From contig JASWHV010000013.1 of assembly GCA_030760725.1 (NCBI GenBank), positions 40,892,699 to 40,956,698 of the forward strand: a stretch of 64,000 nucleotides of DNA, written 5' to 3'. Positions within the stretch are counted from its first letter, which is position 1. Each line of letters begins with the position of its first letter. Origin of the DNA: Neostapfia colusana (taxonomy: Eukaryota; Streptophyta; Magnoliopsida; Poales; Poaceae). A model generated the notes under the pieces. It made no database searches and was not told where the DNA came from. It saw only the letters and a list, made by a program, of their open reading frames with translations. The position numbers were made by a program, and so were the translations under genes. This document shows positions 1 to 10,029 of this stretch, one piece after another.

Positions 1-722
1 TGCCGCAATTGCTTTGGGCGAGATGGACCTTCATTTTAGAATTCAGGCCCCGGAAGAACGCTTTCGCTTATCTTCCTCCGTTCCCACAAATCCTGGCGCA
101 TACTGCACCAGCCGGTTGAATGACCTGGAGTACTCATGAGCACTCCTCTCGCCTTGTTTCAGCGCAGGAACTCCTGGAGCTTCCACTCCATAACACCGGG
201 AGGTATATGGTAGGCGCGGAACTCCTCCCGGAGCTCCGTCCATGTGACGGCATGGCCAGCCGGTAAGGAGGCAGTGTAGTTTGCCCACCATGTACCGGCT
301 TCCCCTTGAAGCTGTTGCGCTGCATACAACGCCTTCTGATGTTCGGTGCAGTGTAGTAAACCGAACTTTGCCTCAAGAGTGCGGATGAAGCTGTCCGCCT
401 CCAAAGGCTCTTCGGCCTCCGTAAAGACCGGTGGATGGGTCGCCAGGAAATCTGAATATGAACTTTGTTGGGGCTGGCGTTGCCGATTGTCTTGGCTTCC
501 TCCTGGAGGGGACTCATTCTGTTGCAACAGCATCCGCAGCAACTCGGTTTGCTCGTGGCGCGAGCCGAGCACTGCAGCGAGAACCTCCGCAAGGTTTCTT
601 GGAAGTTCTGGTGGTGGAGGAGGTGGTTGCTGCTTCATCGTGGTTTTCTCCGGAGGTGGAGACTCATCACCACAAACCTGACTTGGACCTCCCTCCTCTT
701 GCGTTGAACGTGTACGCACCAT
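1..722 (-). pseudogene. gag: Ty3/gypsy gag, N-terminal part, frameshifted (element H)
   Basis: The product would be the capsid/nucleocapsid polyprotein of a gypsy element. It starts MVRTRS, like the gag of element E (MVRAHS). A proline-rich linker follows, then a capsid block with FLATHPPVF, EADSFIRTLE, AAQQLQGEAGTWW and FRAYHIPPGVM, the usual retrotransposon-gag pattern. The first frame ends at about 160. Homology continues in another frame (EYSRSFNRLVQYAPGF at about 60-130) and shifts again before the window edge, so at least two frameshifts are present. The zinc knuckle and protease would lie outside the window. It is a decayed copy, not a functional gene. Confidence 0.85.
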
Positions 723-2685
723 TCTACATTCATACCATTCAAACGATCAGCACATGTTTGATGACTTCATCCAGTCTATACAATAGTAGTGCGAGAATGG
801 AACAAACAATACGCATAACATTCACACGTATGGATAAAATATAAACTTTATACAACATATACATCCCTGGACTATGTCACAAGATCGAGTTCCAAAGTAA
901 TGAACTTTATGGATTAAAAGTTCATTTCGACCATCGTGGTTCGCCACGGGATGTTAAGTGCGTTAGCACCCGTAATTCCTCGCTATTGTACTGCACCCAA
1001 ACATGTCCTAGCTTGAAGTGATATGTCAAATGCATAAACTTTTTTGACTCCAACTCACTGTTTTACAACAGCCGCTGGATATCTAAATGTGAAACTAAAT
1101 GTTTTGGTTGAAAAATTTCACCATGGTGTTCACTGTCCAGCTTCTGGTCCAGCTGACCAGTCTGGATAATTCAACTGTTTTGACCACTTTGGAAGCAAAA
1201 CCTGGACTGAAGTTCCACAACAAAGCTGTAGTAGACTCAAAAAGAAATCCAGATTGTATTTATTGGCCTCCATAGTCTTCATAATTTACGAGTTATGATT
1301 TTACAAGTTGACAGAATTTTCTCAGGAATTTTGACAGCACCTCCTTTGCAAGTGGCTGTTTTGTTCATAAAATTCCATCTATTTCTGCCCTCAATATATG
1401 AAAACACTGAACTACAAAGTTGTAGCACATTTCCTACACTTTCCAACGTTATCTTACTTGACTATTAGAAATTTTCTACAGAAAGTTGTGGTAGAAATAC
1501 AGAAAATTCCAGAGAGCATTTTTGGTCTGTCCTGTTTCTGGACAGTACATACTCCTCTGAGATTTTAATCCATTTGGAGGGAGATTTTGTTATGGAGTTC
1601 TACAGAAAAATTGTAGAAGACTTCAAAAAAATTCCAGAATGGTATCCCACACCTCCATTGGTTCAACCCATCCTATGTTATGCCCTGTTTAAATTCAGCA
1701 AAGTTTCTGCCGAAAACAGGGGAGGTTATTCCTAAGTATTTGAAATTGAATCTATACTCCCAATTGACTCTTAGTTCAATATGGGAGTTCAATAACCCCT
1801 AAATGGAAGCCTAAACTTCATTTTAACTCTTTTCTTTGAAAATATACTTTTATGCAACTAATGCTCACCTCGGTACTACGTTTCCTCACCAAAGAAAAAT
1901 CCTAAGCCGGTATTCCGGCATATATGTGTCTAATGGTGGAACTAAGAATGTCACTCACAAACGGTTTCTAAACGTCATGCGCTAACATGGTTAATGTACC
2001 TGCAAAAAAAATACATAATAATGGTGCACACAAGGGTTTTTGACATTTCAGGCAGTTCCATATCATAGTAAAAACATACGGTCTGTATCATTGCCATACG
2101 GATCGTCCTTGAGTCAAGCCACGTCTCAGGGTACATGGTCGTGTTTTCACACCATACGACGGGGAATCCGAGTAGAGCGCGAACAGGTCGTCACGGTTGG
2201 GAATTTTATCAACCCAACGGATACCACCTACTGCCTCATGACCGTTGAGGCACGCCGATGGCGAGCGCTGCGTGTGGCCCTTTGAACATTGAACGTTCAA
2301 GAGTTGCATACTATCATGTTTCTTACCACACGATGGGGTATTCTCACTTTTTCCTAAAGCACGCTGGAGACCAGCATTTTCATATGCTCTCAGAACCATG
2401 AGAAGGTTCAGAGACTCATATTCACTACCGTGCAAAGCCACGGTATACCAATCCATACTATTGCTCGTATGGCGAGCTTACCGCAATTGATCCGCCTGCG
2501 GTGGCGTACCTTACCTCTTACCTAACGTCGGAGCATCATTACCGAATGTATATCATATAAGTTAGCTTTTCCACCTTAATAGCTAATACTATCATAGACC
2601 TTATGTGGGCATAATGACTAGTTCTCACTCGCCTACTTCTAAGTTTTCAAAATAGGCTCTTTTCGATCGTGCTATTCCAAATGTG
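723..2685 (-). other. 5' leader of element H, noncoding
   Basis: This is about 2 kb of AT-rich DNA between gag and PBS with no credible coding frame. It aligns by eye with the leader of element E (61849-63566) in two stretches, about 950-1700 and 1860-2680. The best conserved part is a GC-richer block at about 2190-2280, which includes a 24-nt segment with complementary ends at 2251-2274. It probably holds the packaging and primer-region signals of the genomic RNA; that role is inference. Confidence 0.65.
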
Positions 2686-2697
2686 GCTCGGATACCA
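2686..2697 (-). promoter_or_regulatory. Primer binding site, tRNA-iMet type (element H)
   Basis: Read on the minus strand this is TGGTATCCGAGC, which differs at one position from TGGTATCAGAGC, the usual plant PBS complementary to the 3' end of initiator methionine tRNA. Three bases separate it from the LTR end. The same position in element E (63567-63578) carries the perfect motif. Confidence 0.85.
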
Positions 2698-2700
2698 CAT

Positions 2701-4893
2701 CTTTGGGGACCAACCCGTGGTTCACCCACTCTGGGATCGCATAGGGTGATGCCGTGCGATACGGCACCCAACAGCACACAAGAAAAGATTAAGAACAACA
2801 TACAAACTTTTATTTGATATAAAAACAGCGGAAGTCTTTTACAAACCTACAGCGGAAGTATTATACATGCAAAACTCTCATACTAACTAAGCAAAAAGTG
2901 TAGCCGTCCAGCCCGGGGACGCTACACACTAGCAGCACTCAAACGGAGATAACGGCGGCGTGCAGGGCTCCAGCTCGCCTGTGTACCCCGACGGGGCACC
3001 GCCTCGTCCTCGGACCCCTCCTCATAGCTCTCACCTGCACACAGCTCAAATATTGCAACCGTGAGCACGATAGCTCAGCAAGGCTTAACCGACAACCCTA
3101 ATCATGAAACTCTACATGCAGGGATTAGTAATACGGGATAAAGATATTGCAATAAAGACATGCCTACGTGTTAATCCTTACTTTTAGTTTTATAGCAGCA
3201 GTTTAATGATCCTTAGGCAGCCCTCACATCGGAAGTCCACAATCAAACAAGAAACGCTTTCCTCCGATGTGGTGATGCCCAAAGTGGAAAACAAACTTAG
3301 TTCGCTCTACATCTACAGCAGACATGGTTTCAAAACAGTAATAGCTCATCACAGCATATTATCATTCATCTGGCTTCTTCCACTTCTTACTACGTCACAG
3401 AACAGTGAACAAGCGGTACTCAAATAACCGCGAGGGACGGTGATTGCAATCAGGAGACACCCGGACAACACGTCACATACACCCACTTTCAGATGTGTGG
3501 TGCTTCACACCTTCCTACTCTGTTGTATGCAACAACCTTTCAAAGGAAACCCAAATGCCGAACCAGTCATCTGTAACGGGCAGGAGGTCCCCACGTGGAG
3601 CGTGTCTGTGCCCACCGGCAGATTTACACCTTGCTACCCTCAACCCACTCCTATAAAACGGTTGGGTAAGCCTCGGCACCCAGGTTAACCAATTACATCG
3701 GTTTCCTGCTTATGTCAGTATGCCATCTGGTACTGTTCGATACTTGTTCAGCAGGCCCGCACACGACTCGGTCGTCGATTGCGCCGAGTAAGTAGGAGGA
3801 GCTCCCTCCGGACCATTTTGCCTGCTCAGTGGGGTGGAGTGCGTGAAGTTTGATCAGTTCACGTCGATCACCGAGGAGGTGACGGCGTTTTTGCTCGGTT
3901 CATGCGTGAGGGTAGCAGGGCCTCAGTGTGGCGGTTTGTGAACGAACAGGGCACGAGCTGGTTGCCACCATAGCAAAATCAGCGAGGAGGTGGCTGTTCC
4001 CAGCCCTCGGTGGCACTCGGAGCAGTCACGGTGTGTTTGAGTCTGAACCGAAAGGATGACTTCGAGTGCAAGTTTTCAGTAGCTCACTGACCAGTGGGGT
4101 CCACCCCTGCTCCTCCCAAAAGATCTTCCAAATTTGGTAATTGACCAAATTAATATATGTGGAGCTAAATTCTTGGAACTCATTTGAACATGTGGCCAAG
4201 CTTCTTCCAAATTAGAATTTGGAATTTGAATTCAAATGCCCCTTTGTGTCATTTTGCACTTGCTTATCCAAAATACTTCCCAATGTGGGGAAAATTTATA
4301 TTCCCACAAATTTGGGGCTGAGGACTTCAATTGTGGAATCAACTTTTAAATTTGGTTGCTGCACTTAGAATGCTTGCAACCACAGTTTGTATTCAACTTT
4401 TCAAATGACCACTTTTGAATTTTAGTGAACCAGTTTGGTTTGCTCATAGAACATACCTGATCACTTTTTGGTCCTAGTCTGAACCTCGCAAATTCAGTTT
4501 GATCCTTGCCTTTCAAATTTGAATTCAGCAAAATTTTTGCAAATGATCTCAATTTCAGTTCACCCTAAACTCAGAAGTTTGCCATCATAAATCTCCTCAA
4601 TTTCAAGTGCATGAGGTCCCACGTGTATTCAAAAGTTTGGTGGCAATTTGAGTTGAGCCTTTGAGTCTGAAGATCCTCTTTTAATTCTTTCTCATGCACA
4701 TTTATGATTTACACATGGGTTTAACTCCACCTTGGTCCAACACATTCAAATGAATGCTTGAACCCGTGTTGTTGAAACCCACGTATACCATCCCATGTAA
4801 GAAAGTTTTTGTAAGTCCTATTTTTCATGAACTCGAAAGACAACGACGTTCAAGCATCCGTTTCTTTGCAATCACGTTTTTGGGAGTTTTACA
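2701..4893 (-). repeat. 5' LTR of element H, internally deleted (2.2 kb instead of about 4 kb)
   Basis: The LTR matches the E-type LTR at both ends. The start (GGGGACC, then a block like GGCACCCAACAGCACACA) equals 36610-36720, and the end TTTTTGGGAGTTTTACA equals 57299-57315. The middle is missing: sequence like 37640 in E continues near 3780 with sequence like 39880-39960, a loss of about 2.2 kb. The terminal TG on the left has decayed to CT. It retains the conserved stem-loop at 3062-3077 and a mutated version of the GTGGGTCCCAC palindrome at 4094-4104. Confidence 0.8.
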
Positions 4894-5200
4894 GCTGACT
4901 CGCAAGGCGAGAATAGCACCGGTTCTCACGATTAAGTTAGGTTCAATTGAATAAAGCTGTAATAGGAAAGTTTAGATCGTAGTAAGTCAAATAAAAGTGG
5001 TGTGCTGAACTTTTGTTATGATTTCTTATGTTTGCATGTTTGAGTGTGAGTTGTGGGACGCTTCGGCGAATGTCCACATCCACAAATAGTAGAGAGATGT
5101 GGGATGCTTCGGCACTTGTTCACATCCTAATATATGCTGATATTAGTAAAGGAATTGCATAGTTCATATACCTTGATAAATATAGTTGGGAAATCACATA
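4894..5200. other. Unassigned stretch between elements H and A
   Basis: About 300 bp with no coding frame and no recognised element. It holds two imperfect direct copies of a 28-29-bp unit, at about 5054-5082 and 5099-5127, sharing GTGGGA, GCTTCGGC and CACATCC. It may be a decayed 5' part of element A or an older host segment into which H inserted. I cannot decide from the sequence. Confidence 0.4.
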
Positions 5201-5215
5201 TTTCAATTCTGAATT

Positions 5216-5983
5216 CTATTCCGATAGTAAGCATTAAAATAATGGGGGTAGACTTTCTTTCCAATCTTATCGTCTTGGATTCCTAAGGGGTTGACATAAT
5301 ACTTGGAATGGACTGGTTAAGCAAGCACAACGGAGTGATTCAATGCGCTCAGAGGATCATGCAGTTGACGAGTGAGCATGGTACTCGTATTGAGTTCGAG
5401 GCAGCTCAACCGGCAAACGAGAAGGCAGTGCTGAACCACGTCAAAGAAGAGACATTGGAAAGCATTCCGGTGGTTAAAGAATATTCAGATGTGTTCCTGG
5501 AAGAACTTCCAGGTATGCCACCTGACCGGGACATTAAATTTGCCATTGATTTAGTACCCATAACTGCACCTATAGCGAAGAAGCCATATAGGATGCCTGC
5601 TAATGAATTAGTGGAGCTCAAGAAGCAAATTAAGGAGCAGCTAGATAAGGGTTTTATACGCCCAAGCTCGTCACGTGGGGAGCCCCCTTGCTCTTCGTGG
5701 ACAAGAAGGATGGGACCCAAAGGATGTGTGTGGATTATAGGTCTCTCAATGAGGTGACGATCAAGAATAAATACCCGCTTCCCCGCATAGAAGACTTATT
5801 CGATCAAATGAAGAGTGCCTGAATTTTCTCCAAGATTGATCTTTGGTCGGGATACTTCCAGCTGAAGATTAAGCCCTCCGACATACCCAAAACTGCATTT
5901 TGAACACGGTATGATTCGTATGAGTATACCGTTATGTCTTTTGGGTTAACGAATGCACCCGCATACTTTACGTACCTCATGAA
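5216..5983 (+). pseudogene. pol: Gypsy pol, protease tail and RT N-terminal half (element A)
   Basis: This encodes part of the aspartic protease and reverse transcriptase. A recognisable frame starts near 5216 and has a stop at about 5284. The protease C-terminal landmark LGMDWLSKHNGVIQC follows at 5302-5346. Next come the linker EYSDVFLEELPGMPPDRD and RT start (KPYRMPANEL, GFIRPSSS). A frameshift lies near 5680 at the position of the conserved SPWGAP region. Further on are the palm block with FSKIDL (about 5825-5845) and an in-frame TGA near 5820 and again near 5901. The protease DSGA site lies upstream and is absent. The frame is cut at 5983 by J and resumes at 10030. Confidence 0.85.
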
Positions 5984-8900
5984 TGTAAAGGCCTCAGTTT
6001 TTGACACATTCAAAGTGTTCATCATCACACACACACACCTAATTTGAAGAAAGTTGATGAACACATTTGAAGAGCAAGTAACCATTATCAACATGATCAT
6101 TAGAGAACAAACTCACACAATGCAAAAGTGGCATTTCCCACATGCAACATCTAGGGGCTAGACATATGAAAAACTCCTACACTTTGCTAGTAATGTCCAC
6201 GCCAAGTTTCACCGAAATTCAAAACCTTTTTGAGGTACTTTTGGGTATAGCTAGAAAGAAGGTAGTTTGAACTCAAATTCAAATTCAAACTGTTTTTATC
6301 CCATGAATTCAAAAGTGGGAGGCATATCCTTACTCAGCACATTTTTGTGAGCTCACACACCAATTTTCACTCCATTTGGAGTTGATATTGACATGAGCTA
6401 AGTGTAGCAAATTCAAACTTTATTTGAATTTCAAACTGAACATGTGCTGAAATTTAGTCAGACCAAACCAAATTTGAATTCTAACCAATTCAAATGGCTC
6501 AGGGGTGAATAATTCAAATCACCATGGGCATTTTAGGGCTTACTGTTTACAACAGTAATATGGAGTTAAGTTCAGAGGTTAAAATGGGAGTGGGACCCAC
6601 CTGTCAGCCACAGAAGAGGTTCAACCGACTGAAGACTTTCTCACTCGGGTCTTCGGGCTTCAGCAGCGATCGTCACTGAGGAGAGGCCGCCACGCCACCT
6701 GCAGCTTGGCCACGCGCGGGCGCAGGTCGGTTCCGAGCCCTTCTTAAGGCGCTCCACGCCTCGGCCAAAGCCCTCGCCATTTTTTCCCTTGCAAGAACAC
6801 AGCACCGGAATTCTTCCCTCCGCCACTCGGGACCGATTGGAGAACCACGATCACAGCCTCCACGATCCCTCCAGAGCTACGACAAGGTACTAGGAACCTT
6901 CCTTCTTCTTCCCCATGCTAGAAATCGGCTGAACTCAGGTGATCTCGGCTATACCGAGAGTTCCGTTCAGTGACCTAAAACCGCCGCACTTCGGGCTACC
7001 GTGGACAGCCCAGCCGGGAGGTTGTCATGCCCAAACTAAGGCGTCCCCGGACGCGTTGGTGACCGGTGCTGCTCACCCCCGAGCCACAGCCCGAGGGCTT
7101 GATCGCTGGCGGTGAATTTCCAGTTTTCCTCTTTCTCGGTACAGACCGACCTTCGGGTGCGGTTCTGTAAAATTCACACTCTAGGAAGGGTTAGAGAGTC
7201 TCAATCCGTTTCTACACAGACTAGACTTGGTAGCGCACAAGTTGCCTTCATAACCCTTAGCCTAAGAACCCCTGTACCCGGCGTATTTCGAAGCTTGCCG
7301 ACGACGGATCCTGCGGGAAGCATCGGGCATACGGTGGGAGCCTACTTCGGCCCTTCCCCGAGCTGCTTCGAGCCCATGCCGAGGTTCCTGAGGAACCACT
7401 CATGCTTTCCAGATGTTTGCTCGGTCAGTTGGAGTGCTAGGAAGGTCGGCCGACACGGCCGAAGTCTTTCCGAAGCCGCCGCTCGTTGCGGACCATGTGC
7501 TGGCCATTTTCATGACGAACTGAGCCCAGAATCATGTTCCCTGAGGGGATTTAAGAAAGGGCGGCCAGAATCATGAAGTTTGGAGCACCACCGAGGCTGC
7601 CGGCGAGCTCTCCGTCGAGGCGTCGCGGCGGCCGAACGCGGGAGTCGGGAGGTAGACGAAGGGGGTGGACCCTGGCTGTCAGCGGCAGATATTTTAAAAC
7701 CTGGATCTGCTGTGGCACGGATCGGGTGCGGCTGCGTGTGAAAGACTCTTTAGCCGCGTGTGTCGTCCGATGAGAAGCCGACACGTAGCCCCGGGTCCCA
7801 CGCGCAGAGATTTAAACTTTTCCCGATTTTCAGATTTCATTCAAACTTCAAACCCTCATAACTTTGGTTAGGAACATCCAAATCGAGTGAACCAAATTTT
7901 GTTGGATTCAGCTCTCTGAGTACTTTCCAGAAAATCAAGTTTCACTTCATGAAAATCCATATTTATCCAGAATTAATTCTTCAAAATTCAAGATGGTTAG
8001 AATTTTAACTGGAGAACCCTTTAGAGGAAAATTCTGAAATTTTGCTGGGATGTTCACCAAAATTGCCCTGATCTACCATAAAAATGTCAGATCCATTTGA
8101 GCTCATTTGATCTACTTAATGGTGTGATTAATAAAACTGTTCCAGAGAAAATGGAAAATGTTCAGAAACATTTTCAGAATTTCTCTGAAATTGTTTAGCT
8201 CATATCTCTAGCTAGGAACCTTCAAATTAAGTGAGACCAATTCCATAAGAACCCTCTGAAAATCTAGTTTTCAGAAAGTCATGGCTTGCTCCATGAAAAT
8301 CCCTAGAACACCATAAGAGCTTCAAGTAAGGTCAAGTACATAATTATTTGTGGAGAGCTCAAATGAGCTTTGCTGCAACTAAAACTTGGCCAAGTCTCTG
8401 TTTAGGTTGTAACCAAACCACAGTAAAAATTTCAGAGTCATTAGGTTTGTCTAGTGAGACTTACAAACTTCACAAGTTTGAAATTCAATTCAAATGCATT
8501 TTAATTAATACATGTAATTGCTATATCATGTAGTCGCTAAGGTCGAGGAGGAACCCGAAGTCTTAGACTTTGTTGCTCCAGAGGAGCAACTAGCCTACGA
8601 CCAAGAGCAGCAAGGCAAACTCCGGTTTGCCTTAACCTTTTTATAAATTTTTATTGTTCTGATCACTTACTTGAGTATCATTATTTCTTGCACTGGAGTC
8701 TTGTTTGAAAACCCAATTGCATAGCCAAGAAAACCATGGGTTGGGATTAGGATTGAAAACCCCGATTAGCTACTGCAATGTTAGGATAGTGTAGGATTCG
8801 GTACAAGTCGAGTAGTTGGAACTACTCGCGAGAATAGGCTAGAGGCACATCGCTCGATTAAAAATAGCAAATGAAACACATGGCAAGAAAAATGAGACCG

Positions 8901-10024
8901 AGCGGAGAGTAAGGGCAGTAGGACTTTGGGTCCTGTGTGCTATAGCTCTGCTTGTGTCGATTGAGGACCGAGCCGTGTGCGGGCCTGTTGAACAAGCTAG
9001 AACAGTACCGAAGACCTACCGGATAAATGGGAACCGGGAAACCGATGTAACTCGGGTAGCTGGGTATTGAGGCATTGTCCGTCGTTCAGAGGGTAGGTTG
9101 AGAGCTTGAGGTGTAAATCGGCTGGCGGCACTGAGATGCGTGTGCAAAGACCTCTTGCTCGGGACGATGGGACCGGTTCAATATTTGGCTAACGGGTGAA
9201 AGGTGGTTGCGTACGGCGTCCGTGATGGTTTCTGTAGGCAACATCGAGTACGGGCGTACATGACGGGTTATTCGGGTAACCCTGCAGGTGTAAATCGATT
9301 ATAATTGCCGTCCCTCGCGGTCAGTGAGTACCACTTGTTCACTGTACCGTGACATAGAAAGAACATGCTAGTTACATGTTAAAATGTTTCTGATTGAAAG
9401 ATGGACTTTGATTGTTAATGATTTTCTGTAGTTTAGAGCTAATTAAAGTTCCTTTCAACTTTGGGCAAAGTACATGAGAGAAATGCATTTCTTGTTTGAT
9501 TGCGGCTCTCCCATGTGCCTTAGCGAAAGGTTCTCCACAACCTGCTGCTAAAATTTGAAAGTAAGGTCCCACTAATTAGGCAAGTCCTTGCAACTTGTTT
9601 TATCTCCTGTACCTATCACCCCTCCATGTAGAAGTTTCATGTTTAGCAGAGATGGGTCAGTCTTGCTGAGCCTTCGTGCTCACTGCTTGTGTTTGAAGCT
9701 TTTGCAGGGTTCTATGAGGAAGGGACTCCCGAGGAGGAGACGGAACCCAGGAGGGGAACCCCGTTGAGTGGGAGTCGTGCACGCCGCCGTGTTAGTGTGT
9801 GTGCATGTTAGCGGGGACACGTTCACGGGCTGAACGTGAACTCGATGCATAGTCTACGCCCGTGAGGGTAGACTGAACATGTTTTGTTGTACAAATGTTC
9901 ATAAACCTCTTTATGTAATAAAACTTTGCTTCCGCTTTGTACCTTTGATGTGTGTTACCCGGTGCTGTGCAACGCAGCACCCCTCAGCGTGATCCTGGCT
10001 CGACAAGACCATGGGGTCGTGTCA
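5984..10024 (+). repeat. Solo LTR J (4.04 kb, plus orientation) inside the RT region of element A, TSD ATGAA
   Basis: The sequence starts TGTAAAGG and ends GGTCGTGTCA. It is flanked by perfect 5-bp target duplications, ATGAA at 5979-5983 and 10025-10029. It interrupts A pol exactly between two codons of the conserved LMN-KVFMEY region, and no internal region is present. It is therefore a solo LTR left by unequal or intra-element recombination. It matches the F LTR (28877-32839, opposite strand) along its length. Landmarks include the palindrome GTGGGACCCAC at 6590-6600, a hairpin at 8612-8633, the stem-loop at 9667-9682 and a CTTCCGCTTTG block near 9930. Small ORFs inside it are not supported as genes, apart from the reading frame noted at 8533-8646. 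Confidence 0.93.
8612..8633 (+). other. Perfect 9-bp stem-loop in solo LTR J
   Basis: AAGGCAAAC and GTTTGCCTT flank the loop TCCG. The same hairpin is present with GU-type or compensated changes in LTR F (about 30271-30289), LTR E (37999-38014) and solo LTR K (55509-55524). Its role is unknown. Confidence 0.6.
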
Positions 10025-10029
10025 ATGAA

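Larger units (their letters stand above)
1..4893 (-). mobile_element. Chromovirus H, 5' part (gag, leader, PBS, 5' LTR), minus strand
   Basis: This is the 5' end of a Ty3/gypsy element read on the minus strand. From right to left it shows an LTR (2701-4893), a PBS for initiator-Met tRNA (2686-2697), a leader of about 2 kb and the start of gag (ATG at 720-722). The rest lies left of the window. Leader, gag start and LTR all resemble element E at 61135-64000, so H and E belong to one family. The outer LTR end at 4893 reads TTTTACA and abuts unrelated DNA. The expected target duplication would be GCTGA (4894-4898), but its partner is outside the window. Confidence 0.85.

Noticed and set aside
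7112..7576. 154-codon plus-strand ORF in solo LTR J
   Set aside because: It lies in the GC-rich centre of the LTR and I saw no matching open frame at the corresponding place in LTR F (about 31300-31700).
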